40,853 bases of DNA from Planctomycetaceae bacterium (GTDB taxonomy: Bacteria > Planctomycetota > Planctomycetia > Pirellulales > Pirellulaceae), in contig WFWZ01000319.1 in NCBI GenBank assembly GCA_015490875.1, forward strand, positions 1 to 40,853, given 5' to 3'. Numbering within the stretch: position 1 is the first letter of the stretch; the number at the start of each line of letters is the position of its first letter. Made by a program: the position numbers and the translations under genes. The notes under the pieces are model-generated. The model saw only the letters and a program-made list of their open reading frames with translations. It ran no database searches and was not told the origin of the DNA. Shown here piece after piece: positions 1-8,220 of this stretch.

Positions 1-126
1 CCGCGAGAGAATGCGCCCGACGCGCCGGGTCGCAAGGCGAAGGGGCGTGGTCGACGTGGGAAGAAAGCGAAGAAATCCGGGCGCCGCGGTTCGGCGGCGT
101 CTCCATCCCCCGACAAGAGGAGGTGA
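1..126 (+). CDS. 3' end of an upstream gene with a basic C-terminal tail (partial)
   Basis: The frame beginning at base 1 is open for 41 codons and stops at TGA 124-126. The translated tail is very rich in Lys, Arg, Gly, Ala and Ser (for example GRKAKGRGRRGKKAKK), as in disordered nucleic-acid-binding tails of helicases, ribosome-associated or histone-H1-like proteins. Nothing of the folded part of the protein is in the window, so its function cannot be named. It ends five bases before the ATG of the next gene, and the ribosome binding site of that gene lies inside this tail, which suggests an operon. The coding call rests on composition and on this tight spacing. Confidence 0.6.
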   Translation, partial: PRENAPDAPGRKAKGRGRRGKKAKKSGRRGSAASPSPDKRR

Positions 127-131
127 CGACG

Positions 132-341
132 ATGACGACCGACGCGCAACTAGTAACGGTGCTCGAAGAACTCATCGATATTCTCCACGATCAGGCGAAG
201 GAAGTCGAGCGCTTGACGGCTCACGTGGAAGGCGCGACAAGCCCTCTGCCCGAGGCCAGCCAGATGCCTCTGGTTATCTCTCGCCTGAGCGCTCTACACC
301 AACAACTCCGCGCGCTGCGCGCCCGGTGTGCGGGCGAGTGA
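132..341 (+). CDS. Small hypothetical protein, 69 aa, helical
   Basis: This is a short soluble protein with no recognised family. The sequence is acidic and Leu-rich with heptad-like spacing, first around residues 8-35 (LVTVLEELIDILHDQAKEVE) and again near the C-terminus (SRLSALHQQLRALRARC), so a pair of helices or a short coiled coil is likely. ATG 132 is preferred because AGGAGG at 118-123 lies eight bases upstream. A GTG at 123 would overlap the previous stop and has no such site. It ends just before the membrane-protein gene starting near 350, so the three genes at the left end probably form one transcript. Function is unknown. Confidence 0.6.
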   Translation: MTTDAQLVTVLEELIDILHDQAKEVERLTAHVEGATSPLPEASQMPLVISRLSALHQQLRALRARCAGE

Positions 342-349
342 AAGTGGCC

Positions 350-778
350 ATGCAACTTCAAGATCACCCACCACCGTCCCGCTTGATGTTCTGGTGCACC
401 GCACCATTTCTTGTGGCGACGATGGTCCTGGTTCCAATCGTTGCACACCCGCTAGCGACCACCGGATGGTTCGTCCTCGGCGCTTTGGAGTTGCTTGGCG
501 TCTTTGTTCTGCTCGGTCTCTGGAATACAGAGCGCTTTCGGTGGTGCTGGCGTGTCGTAGGGGGCATCGTTGCGGGAGGATACTTGGCTTATCTTGTTGC
601 CACGATCGCCGAGGGGCAATGGTTTGGTGATGGTCGCCGTTCCTCGGCAACGGCATTCAACGCACTACTGGGGCTCATTTTGTTCGGCTACCCCGGCTTC
701 ATGTACGCCGTGTTTGGTCGATTGCCGTGGCGGGTTGAAGCTCAACGGCGCCGTCGAAGGCTTCATCGACGCCGATGA
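350..778 (+). CDS. Hypothetical four-helix membrane protein, 142 aa
   Basis: No family is recognised. There are four hydrophobic segments at about residues 14-33, 37-58, 67-86 and 104-122, and a strongly basic C-terminus (EAQRRRRRLHRRR) that should face the cytoplasm. The frame is open upstream to base 11, but that part is arginine-rich out-of-frame translation of the preceding small gene, so the start is placed at ATG 350. GTG 344 in the same frame is an alternative. It begins eight bases after the previous stop, consistent with co-transcription. Its role cannot be inferred from the sequence. Confidence 0.6.
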   Translation: MQLQDHPPPSRLMFWCTAPFLVATMVLVPIVAHPLATTGWFVLGALELLGVFVLLGLWNTERFRWCWRVVGGIVAGGYLAYLVATIAEGQWFGDGRRSSATAFNALLGLILFGYPGFMYAVFGRLPWRVEAQRRRRRLHRRR

Positions 779-943
779 GCTGTCGACGAAGATCCTCGTG
801 GCCAAAGCAGCTCCAGTTCCGGTGATTTGCGATCTTCCGCGAGAAGCCGTATACTGGCGGCAGAATAGTGGCCGGTCGCGGGGGCCCGGTAGAATTCTCG
901 CTCGTTTCACTTTCTTCTGTCACGAAGCATGGAGTCGCCATCG

Positions 944-1516
944 ATGAACCGACTTGCTCTGCTCGCTCTGTCACTACTCTTTGTATTTCCGCTTTCCGAC
1001 GTGCTCTACGCACAGGAGCTGGATGCCGAGGCTCTCCATCGTGCGGATGCCGAACCGCTCGTTTCGATGCCCGAACCGCCGCTGGGATATGTCGTTACGA
1101 AACACCCTATTGTTGCCGACGGCAAGGTTCTCGGTTTTCAGGTGCAGGCCGTGAAGGAGGGCACGGTCAGCAAAGTGCTGATCAAGATCGAGACTCGGGA
1201 TTTGTCGCAGCGCGGCCCTCGCTTGGCAGCGTGCAAGGCGTACGTCAACGGTTTTGCATCGGGACTCAAGGAGGCGGGGTTCCAGATTAGCAACTTCAAA
1301 GCTCCGGACATCGAAAAAAGCACCTTCAAGAAGCCGATCGTCGTCGATTTGACATGCACCAATGACAAGGGGATGACGCTTTTGGTCAGGAAACGTATTT
1401 TCTTTACGACGAAGGGCTACGATGTCACTGTGGTTGCGACAGATGACGACGAGTTCGAGTCGTTGACCAAGTGGGCGGCTCGGATTGAGCCGGCTCGAAG
1501 CCGAAAGAGGCGGTAG
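944..1516 (+). CDS. Hypothetical secreted protein, 190 aa
   Basis: The protein has a clear Sec signal peptide: a basic start (MNR), a hydrophobic core LALLALSLLFVFPL and a probable cleavage after LYA at about residue 23. The mature part contains a region with alternating beta-like hydrophobics (ADGKVLGFQVQAVKEGTVSK, then IVVDLTCTNDKGMTLLVRKR), suggesting a small beta or alpha/beta domain, and ends in a basic tail. ATG 944 is chosen over GTG 929 because the signal peptide starts there. No family is recognised and the neighbours (small membrane proteins) give no pathway. The protein probably acts in the periplasm. Confidence 0.65.
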   Translation: MNRLALLALSLLFVFPLSDVLYAQELDAEALHRADAEPLVSMPEPPLGYVVTKHPIVADGKVLGFQVQAVKEGTVSKVLIKIETRDLSQRGPRLAACKAYVNGFASGLKEAGFQISNFKAPDIEKSTFKKPIVVDLTCTNDKGMTLLVRKRIFFTTKGYDVTVVATDDDEFESLTKWAARIEPARSRKRR

Positions 1517-1570
1517 CTGCGAGAGGAATCGCCAATCGCCGCCGCCCAGTTCGAGGTGAATCCGGAAACC

Positions 1571-1993
1571 ATGAAACTATTTCGCCTGCCATGGTTATGG
1601 GTCTCCGACGACGAGTACATTGCCAGGCTTCGTCGATCGATTCCATTGTGCGATCGGTGGCGCCCTTGGTTTATCGTGTTCGGCCTTGGTGCACTGGGCG
1701 GCATTATCTGGCTCGTTTCGGAATCGGTCCAGCTCCTGCTTCAACTACTTCCCCCCGCCAATGCCCCGTTTGCACTCCAGGGGTTCGTCACCGGCGCCTT
1801 GCTCGGCTTCATGGTGGGCGCGCTCATTCATCGCGTCGTTCATTTTCTTGTATGGATGGCATTCGGCCAGCGTGCCGAGCGGCTCCTGCTCAAGTATCTC
1901 GACAGTCAGAATTCCGGCCACTCGGAATCTCAGGAACACGCCTTTGATGGCTCCGGCTTCCAGGATCTCGATGACCGGTTGCGCCATTGGTGA
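1571..1993 (+). CDS. Hypothetical membrane protein with two helices, 140 aa
   Basis: The protein has two strong membrane segments, about residues 32-58 (FIVFGLGALGGIIWLVSESV) and 73-97 (FVTGALLGFMVGALIHRVV). The second is Gly- and Ala-rich. Both termini are soluble, and the C-terminal 40 residues are polar and acidic. The ATG at 1571 starts MKLFRLPWLW. A GTG at 1556 in the same frame is also possible, with GAGGTG upstream of the ATG acting as a weak binding site. It lies 54 bases after the secreted protein on the same strand. No family is recognised. Confidence 0.55.
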   Translation: MKLFRLPWLWVSDDEYIARLRRSIPLCDRWRPWFIVFGLGALGGIIWLVSESVQLLLQLLPPANAPFALQGFVTGALLGFMVGALIHRVVHFLVWMAFGQRAERLLLKYLDSQNSGHSESQEHAFDGSGFQDLDDRLRHW

Positions 1994-2958
1994 CCAACGA
2001 GGAACCTTGGGATATTCGTAGGCGCACCCGTTGGTCTAGGGCATCGAGAAACTCTAGTCTCGAACGTGTCGGTCATGAGGCGAGTCGGGACGTTCTCGTG
2101 GTCGATCAGTTGGGCCAGCCGGGCGGCGAAGAGCTTCCTGAGTGCGGGCACAGCGATTCTCTGCTACGACGCCACATGGGCCATCGACACGAGCGGCGCT
2201 TGCCTTCTCGCTGGCCGACACGGCGGCGTTGCCGAAGACATGCGCCGGCTGTTCGGACTTCTCGACAACAATCGCCGTACCGAGAAAACGAACGGCCAGG
2301 TTGTCGATCGCATAGACGCGCTGGGCACGGGACGCGAATAGTGCATGGCGCCACCGCTCGATGCCGTTGCCGCAAAACGTGACGGTCGACCCGGCCTGTA
2401 TCCAAGCGCCGAAGTTCGGCGGTCCAGGGCCGCGTCTTTACAACCGCGGGTCGACCGGTTCGCTTTCGAGGGCCAGGACGCCGAAGACACACGTCTGGAC
2501 ATGGCGAGTCCTCGATTCTAGCCCAATCTCCCTTCGACTCGCAGGCGGATCAGCAGATCATTCAATGCCGCCTTGCCGCGAGGTTCGCTGGAGAGATGGG
2601 AAGACTCCGAGCTAGCGGCCACTAGAGCAACGATGCATCGCGAGTGACTTCGGTACGCCAGTAACGCTTGATCGAATTGTCGTGAAGGCGTGCTGCACTA
2701 TTGCTATCGAGAAAAAGCGGATCTGCGAGAAGCTACTCCACGAGTTCATGGCGTTATCGAATCGCCTCGGGACGTCCGCCACGGCGCCCATCCCTCGCCT
2801 CGTTGGGCCACACTGTTCGAACGTCTACGGGCTCGAGCCTGCCGAGGTTCCGATGGCTATTCATGATCACTCCCCACAAAGTGGTCTGTGGCGTAGGTAG
2901 GAGAAGAAGATATACGATAGCATAGCCACCGGTCCACAGGAGGAGATATACTGTCGGT
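1994..2958. other. 965-bp stretch without a convincing gene
   Basis: Several frames stay open here without good starts, ribosome sites or recognisable products. The longest plausible candidates are a plus-strand frame at 2066-2341 and an unstarted minus-strand frame from about 2450 down to 1930 that encodes normal-looking protein composition. Neither looks clearly better than the other, and frames overlap on both strands. The stretch may be a decayed gene. From 2500 to 2940 I see nothing coding. An AGGAGGAG at 2938-2945 belongs to the small gene at 2959. Confidence 0.5.
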
Positions 2959-3195
2959 ATGAATCACCGCGCATTACGCACGATCGTGTCGGCTCTCCTG
3001 TCGCTTAATCTGTTTCCCTCGTGGAGCGATCCGCGGGCAAGGCTCAGCGCCAACGAGTTCAACGCCCGGGAGCGTGGGGGGGGAACGCTGGCCGGCGACC
3101 GACCCGATTTGGAGTATCGGCTGACATCATCGATCGTTGATCCTGATGCTGCACGACGGAAGGCGTTGGTCGACATTCCGTTTGCCTACGACTAG
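2959..3195 (+). CDS. Small hypothetical protein, 78 aa, possibly secreted
   Basis: The frame begins MNHRALRTIVSALLSLNLFP, which resembles a short signal peptide or anchor. The rest is polar and shows no known family. A strong AGGAGGAG at 2938-2945 lies about 13 bases upstream of ATG 2959, a little further than ideal. The coding region contains a run of eight G at 3076-3083, so slippage or a sequencing error could shift the frame and the true product might differ after residue 40. It lies 69 bases before the DUF1559-like gene. Confidence is limited by length. Confidence 0.4.
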   Translation: MNHRALRTIVSALLSLNLFPSWSDPRARLSANEFNARERGGGTLAGDRPDLEYRLTSSIVDPDAARRKALVDIPFAYD

Positions 3196-3264
3196 CCGCA
3201 CTGCCACCGAGCGAAGCCGGTCCGATGCAAGACGAAAAGTGGAAACGCAAAGGCGAGGTGTCCC

Positions 3265-4044
3265 ATGAGCGAAAACCCCTATGAGAGTCCGAAAGTCGAC
3301 GAAGTATCGGTGGCGCCACCCCAGCGGGCACGCTACCGCAAGCTGTGGTGGTGGCTGGGGTGCGCCGCGGGCGTCGTCCTCGTCATTGCGATTCTCCTCC
3401 CAGCGGTGCGGACGGCGCCCGAAGCAGCCAGGCGTATGGCCTGCCGCAACCACCTGCACCAGATTGGCATCGCGCTGTACAAGTACGAAAAGGAATACGG
3501 TTGCCTGCCGCCCGCATACACGGTCGATGCAGACGGGCGCCCCCTCCACAGTTGGCGGACGCTCCTTCTTCCCTATCTGGGATACGAAGACCTCTACCGG
3601 CAAATCGACCTCTCCAAGCCATGGGATCATCCCGACAACCGCAAAGCGCTCAAAACGGAGGTAGACGTCTATCATTGCCCATCCGTTGAAGACACCGCTC
3701 CTGGGAACACAACGTACTTGGCCATCGTATCCGACCAGAGCTGCCTGCAACCTGGAAAACCGCGGAAACTCTCTGAGATCGAAGATTCATTGCAGTTCAC
3801 GATTGTCGTGGTCGACGTGGATCCTCCGAATGCGGTGCCGTGGATGTCTCCTCGCGATGCAAGCGAGGACCTCGTCCTGGGAATGCTCAGGAGTCACACG
3901 CCGCAGCACTCGGGCGTCATCCAGGTGCTCTTTGTCGACGGGAGCGTGCAGTACATTGGCCAGAACGTCCATCGCAAGACATGGCGTGCGTTGATGACGG
4001 CTACCGGCCATGATGATAAAGTCATCGACCGCGATGGATTCTGA
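3265..4044 (+). CDS. DUF1559-like pilin-type protein, 259 aa
   Basis: This belongs with the large planctomycete DUF1559 group, proteins with a type IV pilin or pseudopilin-like N-terminal helix and a secreted C-terminal domain. Their biological role is not established. The start MSENPYESPK is a short motif often seen at planctomycete membrane-protein starts. A membrane helix follows at about residues 30-48, then LLPAVRTAPEAARRMACRNH and HQIGIALYKYEKEYG, matching the family's helix and its Cys-containing linker. Near the C-terminus HSGVIQVLFVDGSVQYI corresponds to the family's H...DGSV signature. At 259 aa it is shorter than most members. The 3' end overlaps the convergent gene by 23 bases. 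Confidence 0.8.
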   Translation: MSENPYESPKVDEVSVAPPQRARYRKLWWWLGCAAGVVLVIAILLPAVRTAPEAARRMACRNHLHQIGIALYKYEKEYGCLPPAYTVDADGRPLHSWRTLLLPYLGYEDLYRQIDLSKPWDHPDNRKALKTEVDVYHCPSVEDTAPGNTTYLAIVSDQSCLQPGKPRKLSEIEDSLQFTIVVVDVDPPNAVPWMSPRDASEDLVLGMLRSHTPQHSGVIQVLFVDGSVQYIGQNVHRKTWRALMTATGHDDKVIDRDGF

Positions 4045-4699
4045 CAGGCGTTGCCAGGACGCTTGCCACCGGCCATCTCTGGCTCACTTCGAAGACAAGA
4101 AGCGGTACGAGCCAACTCAACCAGCAGGCGACGGGATAAACCCACAGTGCGTTCAAGTGCATCACCGTGGCAACGCCGCCGGTTAGTCGAATAACGACAG
4201 CTCCGCACAATAGCACATACGTCCGCCACATCCAGCGCCGGTGTTCGGCGAATTGCCGGCGGACGGCCAACCGCCATCCCACCGTACAACAGGCTGCCGT
4301 TGCCACGCCCATCGACACCAAGCCGGCTCCCGCAATGGCACCCGTCATGGCATATCGCGCCATCCACAGCCCGCTCGGAACGACGAACAACAAGACGTTG
4401 GCGACTTGGAGCCTGCCCAACGGCTGGTGCCAATGCGGAGCGGCCGCGCGAAACCGATTTCTGAGCAAAAACAGGCCCAGGATCAGCGACAGCGGCCCAG
4501 AGAGGATATGGACGTAGAAGGCAAAACTGTACGAGCCCCAGAAATACGGCTGCCGGCCCAACAAAAAATCAGACTCGAAATTGGGCGGGAAGTAGTCTCG
4601 GTACAGAAGGACGGCACCCGCGCTGACGCGCAGAATCAGGATCGTGGTCAACAAGGCAAGCACATGCCGCCAAGTAATGCGACCGGTTGGAGGCAGCAT
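4022..4699 (-). CDS. DUF2306-like multi-pass membrane protein, 225 aa
   Basis: The sequence has seven or so hydrophobic segments and the motif pattern of DUF2306 membrane proteins: SFAFYVHILSGPLSLILGL, then PHWHQPLGRLQVANVL and EHRRWMWRTYVLL. The paired His and Trp/Arg residues next to helices are typical of that family. Its biochemical function is unknown, although the conserved His residues have led to haem- or metal-binding suggestions. The protein sits in the inner membrane. The gene is convergent with the DUF1559-like gene and their ends overlap by 23 bases, so antisense transcription is possible. The start MLPPTGRITWRH is the first Met in frame. Confidence 0.7.
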   Translation of the reverse strand: MLPPTGRITWRHVLALLTTILILRVSAGAVLLYRDYFPPNFESDFLLGRQPYFWGSYSFAFYVHILSGPLSLILGLFLLRNRFRAAAPHWHQPLGRLQVANVLLFVVPSGLWMARYAMTGAIAGAGLVSMGVATAACCTVGWRLAVRRQFAEHRRWMWRTYVLLCGAVVIRLTGGVATVMHLNALWVYPVACWLSWLVPLLVFEVSQRWPVASVLATPVRIHRGR

Positions 4700-4918
4700 T
4701 GCACGTCTCTCACTTTGTCATTTGCATACTGCATCCTCAAGACTACTCGACAAACGCAGGGTGCGTCCACACACAACGATGCGATGGTCGTTGTCGCGGT
4801 TTCCCGAAGGCATTCGTCGGCCAGAGATTCGCCATGAGTGTCGGGCTCGATTAGGTTAGTATCGAACTACGCCGCGGGATTGGTGCGTCGGAATTCGAGG
4901 CTCGCAAGATTCAATCGT

Positions 4919-5175
4919 CTATTCTCGTCGGGCGTTGTATTTCATATTCATATACCGATCTCCCCCTGCGAGTTCCCGCAACATCTGGGCAAGCCGTTTT
5001 TGCTGGGTGTCGGAACGTTTCGCGCGGATGATCCAGCCGATGTAGTCATTCTGCTGGTAGGGTGGCTGCGCCTGTACGCTGCCATCAGATCCGCTTCGAC
5101 GAGCGCGTCGCGCACGAATCGAGGCATTGGATTTCGCTTACGTTTCAGCCGCGACCGTCGCTGACTCTCGCTCAT
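4919..5175 (-). pseudogene. YdeI/OmpD-associated-type protein, broken by a frameshift
   Basis: One minus-strand frame encodes PMPRFVRDALVEADLMAAYR and then turns to nonsense. A second frame continues exactly where the first fails with PPYQQNDYIGWIIRAKRSDT, then QQKRLAQMLRELAGGD, and ends at a TAG (4919-4921). Together they give a single domain of the YdeI/OmpD-associated type, whose C-terminal half normally reads roughly PPSxxxxYIxWIxxAKRxETRxxRIxxxxxxL. The break lies at about 5062-5068 and one extra base would restore the frame. It is either a pseudogene or a single-base sequencing error. Start ATG 5173-5175 abuts a 20-bp tandem repeat. The HxlR regulator gene lies divergently upstream. Confidence 0.65.
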
Positions 5176-5211
5176 TGCCGCATCACCCTCATCATTGCCG
5201 CATCACCCTCA
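5172..5211. repeat. Perfect 20-bp tandem duplication
   Basis: TCATTGCCGCATCACCCTCA occurs twice in a row at 5172-5191 and 5192-5211 with no mismatch. It sits directly at the 5' end of the frameshifted minus-strand gene, covering its start codon and leader, so the leader of that gene has been duplicated. Confidence 0.9.
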
Positions 5212-5348
5212 ATTGTCGCTGCAGTCGGCCAGGGCCACTTTCTGTCGTGAGGATGCAAAGGTGGCACGACGCGGATCGTGTTGTTGATCGTTTCGACCGA
5301 TGTTAAACTGGCGGACACCAAACAACAAGTAGTTACCTAGAGGTTCCC

Positions 5349-5699
5349 ATGGTAGCCACTGCCGACTTCTGTCCGATCGCCGAAGTGTTTCAGTTGTTTT
5401 CCGGGAAGTGGACGACACGAACGCTGTTCGTGTTGTCGACCGGAATCAGCCGTCCAGGCGAGCTGCGAAGGCAGTTGCCGGGAATATCGAAAAAAGTCCT
5501 GACGCAAACGCTTCGAAGTCTGGAACAATCGGGGCTGGTTTCGCGTACCGTCTACCCAGTGGTTCCTCCAAAGGTTGAGTACAAACTGACGCGCGATGGC
5601 CAGGCCCTTATCGACCCCATTGTGGCGTTGGTCAATTGGGCGAAGGACAACAAAGGGCGACTCCGACGAATCCATGGAAAACGCAATCGCCGAGAATAG
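5349..5699 (+). CDS. HxlR-family winged-helix transcriptional regulator, 116 aa
   Basis: HxlR proteins are small dimeric winged-helix DNA-binding regulators, often sensing redox or electrophile stress through an N-terminal Cys. The family pattern is clear. CPIAEVFQLFSGKW (Cys8) matches the usual CPxxxxLxxIGGKW. RPGELRRQLPGISKKVLTQT is the recognition-helix region, and LEQSGLVSRTVYPVVPPKVE followed by YKLTRDGQAL forms the wing. Length is normal for the family. AGAGG lies about seven bases before ATG 5349. The gene is divergent from the broken YdeI-type gene and upstream of the sugar transporter genes, so it could regulate either, but no operator is clear enough to call. Confidence 0.9.
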   Translation: MVATADFCPIAEVFQLFSGKWTTRTLFVLSTGISRPGELRRQLPGISKKVLTQTLRSLEQSGLVSRTVYPVVPPKVEYKLTRDGQALIDPIVALVNWAKDNKGRLRRIHGKRNRRE

Positions 5700-5764
5700 G
5701 CAGTCGTGCGCACCGCCGATGGTGAGTGCGCGGACATCACTTGGTCGCGGAAGGGGAGGCATTC

Positions 5765-7132
5765 ATGGTTCGCTTACTCAGCGACTACGGCATGGTCCTG
5801 GTGCTGGTGGCCCTCGGTGCGCTCTTCAGCCTGCTGACCATCAAGGAACAAGTTCCCAGTGGAGAGGTTGCCGTCAAACAACTGTATGACCAGGTCGTTG
5901 CGACCTGCCGGGCGGACCAGGCGGTGCTGGTGGTGGCGGGGAAGCGCAAAGAACCGGCTGCCGTGGCGGAAGAACTGGCAAAGCGGCTCAAGGATGCCGG
6001 ATTCACGCACGTGCGCGTCGTGCTCGGCTCCCCGCGCAAGTTGCGGTTGGCTCTGGATGCCGTCCAACACCAAGGCAGGTCCCTGGGTGCTCTGGTCGCC
6101 ACCGGCGACGAAGTCACCAAGTGGCGTGTTGTCGATCGTCTTTCCGAGACCCATCCTGACTTGGCGGACTGCCGAATCCTGGCACCTCATCCCTACTATT
6201 GGCCCGATTTCCTGAAGCGATCCAACCTCCTGGCCATTGTCGACCGGATTGTGGTGATTGCCGTCATTGCCATCGGCATGACGATGGTGATCATCACGGG
6301 CGGCATCGACCTGTCGGTCGGCAGCCTGCTTGCCCTCTCTGCCGTCATCGCCACGGTGATCATGAAGCGGATGGGCGGGCTGGAGGCATCGCATGGGGCC
6401 GTCCTGGTCGGTTTTCTGGCCGGGATCCTGGCCTGCGGGCTTGTAGCTGGCCTGGGGGGCTTTCTGGTGGCGCAATTCCGTCTGCCACCCTTTATCACCA
6501 CGCTAGGTCTGATGATGATGGCTCGAGGACTGGCCTTCATGATCACGGGCGGGTTTTCGATCTATCAGGTTCCCAAGGGACTCGCGTGGCTCGGCCAGGG
6601 ACGACTTCTGGGAATCCCCAACACCGTGCTGTTGCTGGTGGTTCTTTACGTGGCGGCCCATCTCTTCATGGCACACACGCGACTGGGGCGGTATATCTAC
6701 GCGGTGGGCGGCAACGAACAGGCAGCTCGACTCTCCGGCATTCCGGTCAAGTTCGTCATCGTCTTCGTCTATCTGGTCAGCGGCCTTTCGGCCGGGTTGG
6801 GTGGCTGCATTCAGGCCTCCCAGCTCAATACGGGGACTCCTAACATGGGGATGATGTTCGAACTCTACGTGATTGCCGCCGTGGTGGTGGGCGGGACGAG
6901 CCTGGCGGGCGGAACCGGGCGGGTCTTTGGCACGCTGATCGGCGCCTTTATCATTTCGGTCATCCAAAATGGCATGAATCTGCTGGGCATGGAAAGCTAC
7001 ACCCAGCAGGTCGTCCTGGGTGGCGTCATCCTGGCCGCCGTGCTGCTGGACAAGTTGCGAAGCGAAGTGGGCTTTCGCAAGTTGTTTGCCAGACAGTTTG
7101 GCGCTGAGTCCAGGAAGCGGGTGGTCGGGTAG
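5765..7132 (+). CDS. RbsC-like ABC sugar permease with an extra N-terminal insert domain, 455 aa
   Basis: This is the membrane subunit of a ribose/xylose-type ABC importer. The permease core runs from about residue 155 to the end and holds IITGGIDLSVGSLLALSAVI, PPFITTLGLMMMARGLAF, GRYIYAVGGNEQAARLSGI and VVVGGTSLAGGTGRVFGTLI, all hallmarks of the RbsC family. Family members are usually near 320 residues. Here, after a first helix (about 8-25), some 120 soluble residues (26-150) are inserted, with alternating strands and helices (AVLVVAGKRKEP, GALVATGDEV). The start at 5765 follows GGGGAGG. The binding-protein gene lies 95 bases downstream. No RbsA-type ATPase is in the window. Confidence 0.9.
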   Translation: MVRLLSDYGMVLVLVALGALFSLLTIKEQVPSGEVAVKQLYDQVVATCRADQAVLVVAGKRKEPAAVAEELAKRLKDAGFTHVRVVLGSPRKLRLALDAVQHQGRSLGALVATGDEVTKWRVVDRLSETHPDLADCRILAPHPYYWPDFLKRSNLLAIVDRIVVIAVIAIGMTMVIITGGIDLSVGSLLALSAVIATVIMKRMGGLEASHGAVLVGFLAGILACGLVAGLGGFLVAQFRLPPFITTLGLMMMARGLAFMITGGFSIYQVPKGLAWLGQGRLLGIPNTVLLLVVLYVAAHLFMAHTRLGRYIYAVGGNEQAARLSGIPVKFVIVFVYLVSGLSAGLGGCIQASQLNTGTPNMGMMFELYVIAAVVVGGTSLAGGTGRVFGTLIGAFIISVIQNGMNLLGMESYTQQVVLGGVILAAVLLDKLRSEVGFRKLFARQFGAESRKRVVG

Positions 7133-7227
7133 CAACGCTGGCGGCTGCCGTTGGGGTCGGGACCGAGCGTCCTGGGGCCGGACCGGCCGTTGATGTGGCA
7201 CAAAGGATCGCACGTGGAGGAAAAGTC

Positions 7228-8220
7228 ATGGGCCGGTTCCTGCATATGCTAACTCTCATGGCATCTCTGGCCGTGCTGGCGGGATGCGGGGCGCCGTCGA
7301 CGGAGAAGACCACGCCCGGTACCAGCGACGCGTCGCCCGTCCAGATCAATGGACGCATCGGGCTGACGTGCATGGACCTCACCAACCCGTTCTTCAAACT
7401 CATCGCCAACGTCGTGACCGAGGAGGCGGCCAAGTACGGCTATGAGGTGATCACGGTGGATGGGGCCAACGACCCGGCCCGGCAGAACAACCAGATGGCA
7501 GACTTTGTGGCCCAGCGGGTCGACGCAATCTTTTTGAACCCGGTGGACTCCAGAGCGGCTGGTGAGGGAGTCAAGAAAGCCCATGCGGCGGGCATCCCGG
7601 TCTTTACCTTCGACGTGCAAGTTTCCGATCCGGAGGCCCAGGATCTGGTCGTTGCCCATATCGGCAGCGACAACCACCAGGGCGGGATGCTGGCGGCCGA
7701 AAGCATGATGAAAGCTACGGGAGATCAGGGAAAAATCGCCATCCTGAGTTTTCCGGAAGTGACTTCGTGCATCCTGCGCGTCCAGGGGTTCAAGGAATAC
7801 CTCAAGCAGCACAACAGCAAGCTCCAGATCGTGGCCGAGTTATCGGGCCGTGGGAATCGTAACGACGGCTTCGCCGTCACCAATGATATTCTGCAGGCAC
7901 ATCCGGACATCGTCGGGATCTTCGCCATCAATGATCCCTCGGGACTCGGGGCCTATGCCGCCGTCCAGAAGGCGGGAAAGACGGACCAGATCACGATCAT
8001 CGCCTTCGACGCATCGCCAGCCGGCAAGCAGGCCGTTTACGAGAAGAAGCTTTTCGATTCTCCACAACAATTCCCGCGCAAAATGGCCAAAGGGATTGTC
8101 GAGGCGTTTGTGAAGTACCTGGAGGGGGAGGAGGTCTCTAAGAAGATCTTCATTCCGTGCAAGCACTACTACTACGAGGACGCGGTAAAGGACGAGAGCC
8201 GGGTGAAGGAGCAGTGGTAG
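7228..8220 (+). CDS. Sugar-binding lipoprotein of an ABC importer (RbsB-like), 330 aa
   Basis: This is the periplasmic binding protein (Peripla_BP_4 / RbsB type) that delivers a sugar to the adjacent permease. A lipoprotein signal ends in LAVLAGC with Cys20 as the lipidated residue. The mature chain starts with a Ser/Thr-rich linker. Typical features follow: IGLTCMDLTNPFFKLIANVV, VDGANDPARQNNQMADFVAQ, VDAIFLNPVDS, GIPVFTFDV and IVGIFAINDPSGLGAYAAVQ. These form the hinge and sugar-contact segments of the ribose-binding group. GTGGAGG seven bases before ATG 7228 sets the start. The ligand cannot be fixed from sequence; ribose, fructose or another furanose-like sugar is suggested by the convergent GH32-type enzyme. 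Confidence 0.93.
   Translation: MGRFLHMLTLMASLAVLAGCGAPSTEKTTPGTSDASPVQINGRIGLTCMDLTNPFFKLIANVVTEEAAKYGYEVITVDGANDPARQNNQMADFVAQRVDAIFLNPVDSRAAGEGVKKAHAAGIPVFTFDVQVSDPEAQDLVVAHIGSDNHQGGMLAAESMMKATGDQGKIAILSFPEVTSCILRVQGFKEYLKQHNSKLQIVAELSGRGNRNDGFAVTNDILQAHPDIVGIFAINDPSGLGAYAAVQKAGKTDQITIIAFDASPAGKQAVYEKKLFDSPQQFPRKMAKGIVEAFVKYLEGEEVSKKIFIPCKHYYYEDAVKDESRVKEQW

Noticed and set aside
2066-2341. A 91-codon plus-strand frame
   Set aside because: No ribosome site, no family, and competing open frames on the other strand; not supported enough to list as a gene.
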